Below are positions 49,588-59,297 of a DNA stretch of 64,000 nucleotides, piece by piece. The notes beneath the pieces were generated by a model, which saw nothing but the letters and a program-made list of their open reading frames with translations, searched no databases and was not told the origin of the DNA. Within the stretch, counting starts at the first letter, position 1. Every line of letters starts with the position of its first letter. Origin of the DNA: Drosophila persimilis (lineage: Eukaryota; Arthropoda; Insecta; Diptera; Drosophilidae); NCBI RefSeq assembly GCF_003286085.1, contig NW_020825294.1:8866001-8930000 (forward strand), in the 5' to 3' direction. The translations under genes and the position numbers were made by a program.

Positions 49588-51048
49588 CTACGGCTGCTGC
49601 ATGACAGTGCGAATATATTGGAGAACATCTTCATGCGATAGGATCTTCATGTGGTCCACTCCCTGCAGGGCCAGCGTCGATATGGGGGAGCTCGTGTAGC
49701 CCGACCAGTACTTGCAGGCCCGTAGGGATCGCTGGTTCACAGTGCCATCGCCCGGACCCATGATCAGCTTGGGCGTTTCTCCAGCAATATCGTTCTTTTT
49801 GTACTGTAATCTGTTGGATATGGAATGGTTTTATGAATGTGCACATCTCTTGCCACAAATAGGGTACCTTTCCACTGTGTCTATCCCGTCGCCGTATAGG
49901 CAGTGCAGCTCCACATCGGGGGGACTGAAGTTTTGGGTATAGCGCAACGTGTCCTTGCGCATTTCCCAGCCCGTCATGTAGTCAATGTCGTTGAAGAACT
50001 CTTTGAGCTGTGCCATAGTATAGTTACGAGAGGGGGTCGTGGCCAGAACATCGCATGGCTTCCAGAACAACGGTGATGGCAGTAGCCAGGCCGACGAAGG
50101 ATGCGTAATCTGCTCAGCCCTCAGGATCTTGGCACTCAGAGCAAACGAGTCCAGATCATCGCCCATAGCAAAGACTTTCACTGCCTTTACGCTGCCAGCC
50201 CACGCGCCGGCGAGACTTATCTGCCGCCGCACATACTTGTTCTTCCACTCGAGGGTCTGTTGCTGCAGGAAAACTAGTGTCATGGGACTGCCCATGCTGT
50301 GCGATATGAAGGTGACGGCTGACTGGTTGTTCACCTCGTAGGTCTCCTCGACAAGCTGCTTGAGGTCGATGAAGAACTGTTTGTTCTCATCTGCAGAGAT
50401 TTTTCAGACAGTTACCAACACGTACTTGCATTGAAATACTCAAATTATCTCACTTGGTGCTCTGCGGAAGTCGAAGGGTGCTCCGCGTATGTTCAGTTTC
50501 CGCTCATAGCCCATGCCCACGAGCACGTTAGCGATGTCCTTGAAATACGCTCCAGCACTGTTCCGCGTCGGATCTATCCACTCAACCACCTCGGGATTGC
50601 CCCAACCAGGTATGCGTGTCTCCACTCCCGGGGTATTGTGCGTTGTACGAGTGGCCTTGTCGTAGTACAACTTGACATTGTCTATCCAGCAGTACACCAT
50701 TGGAATCACCAGCTGCTCCAGGTCGAGCCAGAGATTGAACCAGTCATGGGTCTTCTCGCACACGAAGTAGGGAGCACTCGACTTGTTCAAGCGGGCATCG
50801 AGCTGGGAGCCACCATCACCTGGCACTAAAATCCGAAAAGAAGGTCATCCTCGGTCGTCCTTGGGCAGAAAATCAATAAACTCACCAAATATTACTGGGG
50901 ACATTTTGGGCTCTGGCTGGGGCGTGGGTGGCGGCGGAGGCACATTCTGCTTGTGCTTCCTGGAAAATGGCCAGGGCCACGAGCAGTCCGCTACTTCCAA
51001 AAAGATGGTCAGTAGCACCACCAGAAGGATACCAGAGCGGAGTCTCAT
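49588..51048 (-). CDS. PLA2G15/LCAT-family lysosomal phospholipase (acyltransferase)
   Basis: Four exons: 51048-50886, 50825-50454, 50390-49868, 49810-49588, in phase, about 426 residues. A signal peptide is clear (MRLRSGILLVVLLTIFLEVADC). A Pro-rich linker (PPPPPTPQPEPK) precedes the mature alpha/beta-hydrolase fold beginning VPGDGGSQLDARL. Two cysteines around DWFNLWLDLEQL match the lid disulphide of the family. WIDNVKLYYD, GAPFDFRRAP and the nucleophile elbow SHSMGS follow, then the catalytic Asp in GPGDGTVN and the His in GVDHMK. The family deacylates phospholipids in the lysosome and transfers acyl groups to lipid alcohols such as ceramide. The gene converges with the preceding transcript: its AATAAA (minus strand, near 49495) lies only about 120 bases from the plus-strand poly(A) signals. 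The elbow has Ser in place of the usual Ala before His-Ser-Met-Gly, which should be harmless. Confidence 0.93.
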
Positions 51049-51516
51049 GGTGCAATGCGTCTTGTGCGTTGCGGCGAATGATAATCGTCCAATCGAAAAA
51101 TAGCGCCACTGACTCGTTCACAGATAAAGGTCTTAACAAGTAAACACCGTCAGTCGGAAATAAATGAATCAGCCAATAACGACAAGCTGTTATAAATTAT
51201 TTAAATATTGTTGTTTGTTTGCGCAGTTTTAAGTCAGTAATGAGGAGGAAGAGAGAAGGCATACGGGGAACGGAACAAAGAAGTGATGACCCTTGACACT
51301 GAAAGCGAAGTATTTGTAGGGGAGCGGAGCTTGAAGTGTTGAATTCCCTCCCTCGATGGGAATACGCGCTTGTCTGACAATATTTAAACAAAGAGGCAGT
51401 TTTTAATAATATTTGTTGTTGCTCCTTATCGTTTTTGCATACTTTGTTATGATCCGCAATTCTATTTTTCTTTTTCCACTGGAATTACTGAACACTGGCC
51501 AAACGAAAGCAGTGCA
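51049..51516. other. Intergenic region between phospholipase gene and Cdc23
   Basis: This holds the presumed minus-strand promoter of the phospholipase gene. I see no TATA box, motif 1 or coding sequence. It is AT-rich from about 51380 and merges into the dispersed repeat near 51517. Confidence 0.4.
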
Positions 51517-52033
51517 GGGCGGCGCATTCCATACTCACTTACGTTACCACTGTTTTTTGTTGACCTTTTTTGTTTAAACCTTGTTTTCTACACTATACAA
51601 TAAAAGAGAGTACTTAAAAGAGTCAATCAGGTAAAAAATGTATTCATCAATGGCCTTAAATTACATGGACAAAGCTAAAGTTTTTAGTTAGGCAGCATTA
51701 TTCAACGGAATAAAGATATTGAACAATTGGAACGATTTTTCTCTTACGTTTTATACGTTTAATTTGTTTGACCTTTTTCGCTAAAACCTTTTTTTACGCA
51801 AAATGCAATAAAAGCAAGTCAATTGGAAAATGTGTTCGTTAATTGGATAAAATGATTTGGGCAGGGTCTAGATAGCTAGTAATATTCGACGGAATATCAA
51901 AATCGAGGAATCGTATAAGAGAACTTGAATTCGTCAGTATATTTACGGTATATTTTTAAAATAAAACGGTATATTTCGGTATTTTTCTGAGGGTCGGACC
52001 GTATATTTTGACGATTAATCCGCGGTCACACTG
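51517..52033 (+). repeat. Dispersed promoter-bearing repeat, copy 4, beside Cdc23
   Basis: Matches the copy at 29.5 kb along roughly 500 bases, with the same two-subunit structure: GGCGGCGCATTCC, CTTACGTTACCACTG, TTGTTGACCTT, GTTTAAACCTTG, GGCAGCATTATTCAACGGAAT, TTGGAACGATTTTTCTCTTA. A second subunit follows, with GACCTTTTTCGCTAAAACC, AATGCAATAAAAGCAAGT, GATAGCTAGTAATATTCGAC and GGAATATCAAAATCGAGG. It ends with GTATATTTACGGTATATTTT, more motif 6 elements, and GGTCACACTG at 52024-52033. Confidence 0.75.
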
Positions 52034-52040
52034 ATCCCTA
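51935..52040 (+). promoter_or_regulatory. Motif 6 / motif 1 core promoter of Cdc23
   Basis: A run of GTATATTT/GGTATTTTT elements precedes GACGATTAATCC (a degraded DRE position) and GGTCACACTG, about 63 bases before the Cdc23 ATG at 52096. Motif 1/6 promoters drive constitutively expressed fly genes, which suits an APC/C subunit. Confidence 0.7.
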
Positions 52041-52095
52041 GACCGGCAAATGAATTGAAATTGTGAAATGAAAATATTGTTTTTTGCAAAATAAA

Positions 52096-54268
52096 ATGCA
52101 GGAGTTCTTCAGCGTGCTGTTACCGGAGGTAAAAAAGGAGCTGCGGCGCGGGATTATCGAGTGCTCCAAGCGGGGGCTCCTGCACAGCACCAAGTGGCTG
52201 GCGGAGATGCACCATGGGCTCAGTGATGTACAAATTGATAACGAAGCACCCGACGACGACCACACATTCAGCCAGTGCCAGCTGGAGGGCATAGCTCCCG
52301 CGGAGTACAGTGATTACTTCCTGGCCAAAAGCTACTACGATGTGCGCGAGTACGACAGGGCAGCGCATGCCGTGAGAAACTGCGAGTCGAGTGTGCCGCG
52401 ATTTCTCCACTTCTACTCAACCTATCTGGCACGTGAAAAGCGACGCCTGGACTCCACAACAGACCAGGCCAATCTCAACGAGCCAAACCAGATGCGTGAC
52501 TTGGCCGATCTCCTCTCGACATTGAGAGCGGAGTACGGTAAGAGCCGCCTGGATGGATACGGAATCTACCTCTATGGCGTGGTTCTGAAGGCCCTCGATC
52601 TGAACCAAGCAGCCGAACAAATGCTGGTCCACGCCATTCGTCTAGTTCCCATGCTGTGGAGTGCCTACCTGGAGCTTTCCCCCTTGATTATGGAGAAAAA
52701 AAAGCTGCTCGGCCTGCAACTTGGCGGGCACTGGATGCGACACTTTTTCATGGCTCACACCTACCTCGAATTGTACCTCAACGATGATGGCTTGAAGATC
52801 TACGAGGATCTGCAGACGTCGGGCTTCAGTAAAAGCATTTATTTGATCGCTCAAATGGCCCTAGTCTATCACAATAAGAGGGATGTAGACAAGGCCATCG
52901 AACTGTATCAGGCTCTGCTGGAGAGCGATCCCTACCGACTGGACAACGTCGATACCTACTCCAATTTGCTGTTTGTCAAAGAAATGAAAACGGAAATGGC
53001 ACAGCTGGCACACAAGGCCGTCAGCATCAACAAATACCGACCTGAGACGTGTTGTGTGATAGGTAAGAGCATCTCGGCGCATCACATCGAAAGAATCATT
53101 TCATTAAGTACAACATTCTCTGCAATTACCCAGGAAACTACTACAGCATACGCTGCGACCATCAGGTGGCCATTTCCTACTTTCAGCGCGCGTTGAAGCT
53201 AAATCCCAAATACCTCGCTGCCTGGACTCTGATGGGCCACGAGTTTATGGAACTGAAAAACACAAACGCTGCTATACAGAGCTACCGCAAAGCGGTGGAG
53301 GTTAACAAGCGCGACTATCGGGCGTGGTATGGCCTAGGTCAGGCCTATGAGATCATTAAAATGCACTATTACAGCTTGTATTACTTCAAAATCGCCCACC
53401 AACTACGCCCGTACGACTCCCGCATGCTGGTAGCCTTGGGAGAGACCTACGAGAAGCTGGACAAGTGTGAGAACGCTGTGAAATGCTACTGGAAGGCCAT
53501 TGACGTGGGCGACATCGAGGGCATAGCCATGTACAAGCTGGCCAGTCTCCACGAGAAGCTGGGCGACCACGAGACGGCGGTCCATTGCTACATCATGTAC
53601 TGCGAGGATGAGCGGGCAGCCACAGACAAGCAGAGCCTGTACCAAGGCTTCATCACTCTAGCGAACTACTACGAGAAGAAAGGGGACTACGAAAGGGCAG
53701 CCTACTATGCGTACAAATGCTTGGACTCTGATGAAGTGGGTACTGCTCCAGAAGTGGGAACAATTATAATAAATTCGTCTTTGAATTTTAGCGCAAAGCG
53801 GAAGCCAAGGCGCTGCTTAAGACAATTGACTGGAAGCGCAGTGCCGAGTGGCAGAAGAAGTCCAAGACTCCCTCTGCTGTGGCCACTGCCGAGACGAGCT
53901 CCGAGGAGGGGGAGGAGGAGGACATGGAATGGGAGCAGCCAGATATGCGGATACGCGTACCCTTCACCTCCATAGCGACAAAGACTACCTCCACGACGAC
54001 TGCGACTGCGGCTGCGACCGCTGGCTCCAGTGGAGCATCAAGCACCTTACGCGCGGGCCAATCTCTGTCGGAAGGGATGCGTCGATCGCAATCCAGTCGT
54101 GCAAGCCCTACACCAGCAGCGAGCAGTACCACCACAACGACAGCCACCGTAACCACACCGGTGGTTGATGAGACGCCTGGGACGTCGAACCGGGCAGCGA
54201 ATCCCACCGACCGGCCACCCTCGGATGAGGCCAGCTCCATGGACATATCCAGCGTGTCTATTGACTAG
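52096..54268 (+). CDS. Cdc23: Anaphase-promoting complex subunit 8 (Cdc23/APC8)
   Basis: Three exons: 52096-53062, 53134-53735, 53792-54268, with introns of 71 and 56 bp, all in phase; about 681 residues. The start is MQEFFSVLLPEVKKELRRGI. Residues 1 to about 250 form the APC8 N-terminal helical region (AEYSDYFLAKSYYDVREYDRAAHAV; RYGIYLYG-type repeats). The rest is a tetratricopeptide solenoid, with NYYSIRCDHQVAISYFQRAL, LNPKYLAAWTLMGHEFMELKN and YEKLDKCENAVKCYWKAI as typical 34-residue TPR units. The C-terminal 120 residues or so are acidic then Ser/Thr/Ala-rich and probably disordered. APC8 scaffolds the APC/C ubiquitin ligase that degrades securin and cyclins at anaphase. An upstream in-frame TTG is not the start. 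It is tail-to-tail with the ABCG gene: the stops are only 86 bases apart, so the 3' UTRs must overlap or be extremely short. Confidence 0.96.
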
Positions 54269-54354
54269 GTTCCAGCTTGGCGATGCTCTCCACTTGTAAA
54301 AATACTTTATTTTCAAGAATTACATTGGGAAACTAAGAAATTGTACTTTGCGGG

Positions 54355-56683
54355 TCATCTTAGCGCTCGTCTAACACAAAAGTTTACTGTCACGTAAAAG
54401 AAAAACAATAGCAGCGCAACGAAAATCCCCAGCACAGCCATGTCCCAGCCAAACTCGTCGCCCGCCATGCCGAAATCCCTGAGAAACTGATCTGCTGTTC
54501 TGTAGTAGCAAAAGTTCGCATGGCAGTCGAGGTCGCCTCGGCCATAGCCATAGATGGCTCGCAGGAGACCTTCGAATATGTAGCGGAAGAAAGAAAAATC
54601 GCAGATGGGGCGCAGGAACCAGGAGAGCTCGTTCAGCCGAATGAAGAAGCCAGAGAAGAGGAGAAACGGAATCGTTCCGCTGGGCACTAGGAAGATGGAC
54701 ATCTGCATGCTAAACAGTGTGCCGGAAATCACGCCTACGAAGTGGCCAATAAAGCCGGTCATCACGCAGACAGCCCAGCACATGGCAAAGCGCTCGAACT
54801 CCGGCGGCTGGCCCGTCATGAAGTAGCTAATGCTGATGAACATGGTGGGGCAGGTCAGCTGGAGGGGCAGGTCCGCCAGCACCTTGGATATGTAGTAGGC
54901 TCGCAAGGAGTACCAGCCGTTGTAGTATTCTCTGATGAAGACCGCAGAGTCCTGCTGGCATAGCAGGATCGAGGGCATGGCGTTGCCAATGAACACAAAC
55001 AGAATGATGAAGAGCAGACAAGAGACGTTGGACACTATTTTGGCGGCATCGCTGCCTATTTGCCAGTACACCACGCCCAGGAGCAGAGCGACCACAACAT
55101 GCATAATAAGTCGCAGCTGGACGGCAATCTGCGTGGAGAAAGAAGGGTAAAAAAGTATACAGTTAATCCGCAGCGATCGGTGTCCATGATTCACCCACCA
55201 TATCCCTGGACATGGAGCGCAAGTGGCGCCGAAGCAGCACTCGCAGCTGGAAATAGAACCCCACCTGCTCCTTGACTCGCACCTGGGCCAGGTCTGGCCA
55301 GGCAGCTTGTTGGGGCATCTCGATGAGCGCTGCTGAAATGGAAGATAAGCAGGCAAGGACGGGCGACAGATAGAGCAGAGGAAACAGTAGCAGAGTAAGG
55401 GACACAGAAGGACAGAAAGTATGCAATGTGGATGTAAGATGCAAGATGGGTCTGTTTAAGATTAGCCACACTCAGATTTAATGTCAGGCATAGCCTGTGC
55501 GACTTACCCTCCTCACCCACATTGAGCTTCTGGATGTTGGTCCCGCTGGGGCAATGTGTTAGCTTATTCTGGGAGATTAGCGACTCACAACGCTGTGTGG
55601 TGGAGGATTCGCTGCACACATCCAGCACTGCGGGCAGAAGCAATGGCGTTAGGATTCTCAACGAGTACTATCTGCAAATTTATTATACCAAAATCTGCTG
55701 GATTATAGTACTGGGGACATGTGAAGCCAGACCCTTCGAAGGTGGCCAGCATTGTTCGCTGCTCTCCGGCGTACAAGACCTCGCCATGAGCCAGGACCAG
55801 AACATCGTCGAACAGCTGCATGAGTCGGGAGCCCGGCTGGTGCACCACGCACACCACAATCCTTCCATCATGGCACAGGCGCTGCAGGTGGCAGATCACC
55901 TGGTAGCTGGACACACAGTCCAAGCCACTGGTGGGCTCATCGAAGAACATGATGGGGGGATTCGTAGCGAGCTCAATGCCAATGGACAGACGCTTTTGCT
56001 CGCCTCCGGAGATTTTCCCCACTAGAGTCTGTCGACAGGACTGGAGCTGCAGTATGTCTATGATGTCATCTATCTAGGGAGTATTCGTCTGTGATTAGCA
56101 GTTTACCTGCCCAGTGATCTTCTTCTACTTACAATCTTTTGCTTCTCCTGCGCGCTTTTAGCGCTGGGCGTCTTCAGGTCTACGGAGACCCACAAGGTCT
56201 CCTCGACAGTCAGCAGATTCAGCATTACAAAGTCCTGGGCAATGTAGGCCGACATTTTTCTGAAGGCCATCAGATCTCTGGGTCGACCATTCAAAAGGAA
56301 CCGCCCCGAAACTCCTGTGATTCTGTTTGCATAGACAGGCTTGTGTTTAGTCGAATGATCCGGAGGATCGGTGAATTGGCTTACTCACTTGAAACCAGCC
56401 AGAGCATTGAGCAACGTGGTTTTACCAGCCCCTGATGGGCCCAGAATGGCCGTCAGTCGGCCCGATTTGAAGGTTCCGCAAGCTTCGTTCAGTATCTGAG
56501 TGAAACCCTTTGTGGCTGACGAGAGAGTAGCAAATTGTGAGGCATATGACGAATGCGCTTGATAAAGCACTTACCAGTCTTCAAGTGGTAGTTGACTTGG
56601 CTGAAATGCAGCTCCAACGACTGCTCTCTGTTGTGGGCCAAACCATTTGTTTGCCTTTCTCCAACATTGTCGTTATCGGGCAT
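54355..56683 (-). CDS. ABCG (White-family) half-transporter A
   Basis: Seven exons: 56683-56575, 56515-56389, 56322-56133, 56073-55689, 55627-55508, 55332-55199, 55128-54355, all in phase; about 612 residues, normal for ABCG. The nucleotide-binding domain comes first: Walker A GPSGAGKT (62-69), Q-loop IAQD, signature ISGGEQKR (163-170), Walker [13 protein letters not shown] (183-194), H-loop His in CVVHQP. A Cys-rich linker ([10 protein letters not shown]) leads to the membrane domain (about 355-612) with six predicted spans, [19 protein letters not shown] and a final [11 protein letters not shown] extracellular loop. ABCG half-transporters dimerise and export lipids, sterols or pigment precursors; the substrate here is unknown. 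Exon 6 has a CAGCAG acceptor allowing one-residue variation. A CATAAATAAAG element about 28 bases before the ATG is TATA-like but very close. Confidence 0.95.
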
Positions 56684-59297
56684 TGTACGTCTGCTGCTCT
56701 TTATTTATGATCGATTCTGTACAGAATGTAAAGTTTGATTATGCGAGAGATATCACCCTCATCCAGGCGGTCAACAAACCACCGAAACGAAACTGAACCG
56801 CCTGCTTTCGTGAACTCTTATTGAATGCAAAGTTAATTTTAAATACTAATTCGATGCGATTGCCCCTGCCTGGGAGCCGGCACCCGACACCCAACGGCCG
56901 AGTCGGAGCTTTCGGTTATCTGCCGAATGGCTGAGACGCTCAGGGGGAATCATGGATAATCTTATCGCCCGAGACTTGATGGATCTGATCAGAGTCGTCC
57001 AACCCGACTATACTTGTTGCCTAGGTACCAGGCTGTTTTTCAGGTTAAACTTTGTGGATCTTGTCCGAGGTTCGCTAATTATCAGACTATCTGATGGCTT
57101 ATAGACTACTGCAATCTAGTAAAAGCGTATTCGGAAAATGCCTGCCCACTGGCGGCATTGATCTACAAATGTACAGCAATTTATTTGACAGACTTGCACT
57201 ATCAGCGAATAAATATTTACCCTTCGGGAGGCGACATGTACACTGTTGGAGTCTGTAACATGTGTCATACCCCTTCTCCCAAAAATCCATCAGCCAGCCA
57301 ACACGCGAGAAACCCGGGTCAATTTATTAATTGGGTAATTGATACAATTTTTGCAACAAGAAACAAAGACCGCTGACACTCCAAGCCGCACATTTGAATG
57401 AACATTTTTATCAACACTGTGTATATACATACATTATATGTATGTCTAGATCAAACTGCGTATTATACAAAATGTGTAACTGAAATTGCACTTGGGAACG
57501 GATTTTGCCTTGCATCGGCAGCAGCAGCAGCTGCTTATCAGTAAATTCTTGTGTAGAGCCGTATACCCGGCAATTTTGCATTTACAAAAGGCAATGAGCA
57601 TTGCTCAATGGAACTAACCGATTAATATTATATTTACGTATTTTTGCACAAGTTATTCGCAGCGTTCCAGTTGGTCATAAAACTGGTTTTCCTCATGGGC
57701 TCGAAAGTTTTTCCCAATGAACGCAAATTTATATATGTACTTATTGCTCCAACCATTTAAACACCTCCAGGTTTGCCTCTTTATTGTTTATGGCTATGGC
57801 ATAGTAAATAAACAAGTCAACTTCGAGTCACGATTCGCTGCCCCCTCCCGTGGGCATCAGCTTTAGTCAATTAAGATTCGCGAGTAACGCGACGCACTCC
57901 CGATCACCAGCGGGCGAACTTTCCATTGATATTCAAAACGCAGCACAACTCGCAACGTTTTTTCAATTACTTTCAGTGGACATTTTGACCATTTTCGTCG
58001 CTAGGTGCCCCGCGTCAAACTCATCTCTGTGTAGTTCCCATGTAGCAGAACTAATACCAATTTCGATTTTATACTCGAGCAAGATCGATTTTTCGCTGGC
58101 GAAATCAGTGATGATATTTTCTACAGTCTTGTAGAAAAGTTTATTAATATCGGAAACCATGTTTTGGTTTCTTTTTTAGATGCAGCTGCCATCAGTCTTT
58201 TCAATGTGCTATTGCAATAAATGGCAATAAATTTGGACACTTCAAATTTGAGTTTCATATGATTACCGATAGATTTATAGGAATATCGATAGATATATTT
58301 TTCATCTCTATCAGGTATATTTTGACGTAAAAATTGAGCGAAATATAACGGTATATTTAAGAAGCTAACACTTCCCACTCATTTTAGAGACGCTCAAAGA
58401 AAATCAATGAAACAAAATAAGTAAGTCATGAGTGGGAGTCAGAGCACATCGTAACGTAACGGACAATGGACCACCATATGATATAGAGGTCCGATCTGAT
58501 CTGATCAATTACGCCAAATGATCTGTCTTATCGTCATGACGCGGATATTGAAGAATATACTATGTATATATGTATGCTCCATAAACAAACAAATTGTACA
58601 AAGCTGCATTCTGATGTTTCCGGTTCTAAGTCTAGTTCAGACTCTATATAATTATACTCATCTGAAATTCTTTCTTATAATTTTTACTGTCTTCGAAATG
58701 TGAATATCACAAAAAAAATTGCTTTTTATTTTTAGATGAACAAAGATTTAAGTCATTACAATAATTCCTTTGTTTATTGTCATTCACAATTTTGAAAAAT
58801 AAAACTTTATTATGAAGCTATTCACTTTCTTCCGCTAGATAAGCCATTTCGTCAAAAAAAACTATTTTGTTTTTTTCCAGAAACAGAAATTATAAAATAA
58901 TTATTCTTTACGTTTTTAAGAAAGTATTTTAATAAGGTCTGAAAATCAGACTCGCATTAAAACTAGTCAATAAATCGTTCATTTCATTAATACAATACAA
59001 AAATACAATTGTGTGTACACTATGTATGTTATAAAAACGTTATATGCAGGCATATACAGTATTGACCTCTGTGGTGTATCGTTTTATGTGTGTATGGGAG
59101 GGGAGGGGAAGTTTTCAGTTATGTATCACGATTTCCTTATGCTCTACTCTAGACTTCTTCAATCTTTGGCACAAAAGTTCCTTTCAAATAAATGCTTAAA
59201 AAGAAACCATAAATTTAAATCCAGCTTCAATCTGTCATCGGAATGTGGCAGGAGGGTTCCTTCCTCTTCTGCAAGCTTCTCAGCGCCAACCTCCTCA
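56684..59297. other. Spacer between the two ABCG genes
   Basis: The right end of this spacer holds the 3' UTR of ABCG gene B (AATAAA-type signals on the minus strand near 58797-58802 and others) and the left part holds the upstream region of gene A. Near 56950-56970 there are closely spaced GATA sites (GATAATCTTATCGCC), which fit gut or fat-body expression but are short and common. At 58260-58375 lies a stretch with AATATCGATAG, GGTATATTTT and GGTATATTT, resembling the motif 6/DRE part of the dispersed repeat without a motif 1 end. A small minus-strand frame is listed separately. Confidence 0.5.
57963..58160 (-). CDS. Small uncharacterised open frame
   Basis: A 65-residue frame starts with AAAACATGG, a good context, and reads MVSDINKLFYKTVENIITDF, then a mixed charged sequence with no low complexity or membrane segment. 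An overlapping frame (ATG near 58194) runs into its start region and stops shortly after, so a frameshifted older gene is possible. Codon use is AT-rich, unlike the neighbouring genes. I do not recognise it, and it may be chance or a pseudogene. Confidence 0.25.
   Translation of the reverse strand: MVSDINKLFYKTVENIITDFASEKSILLEYKIEIGISSATWELHRDEFDAGHLATKMVKMSTESN

Noticed and set aside
53788..54246. A 152-codon minus-strand frame opposite the Cdc23 C-terminus
   Set aside because: Mirror of the Thr/Ala-rich third exon of Cdc23, whose GC-rich third positions keep the other strand open.
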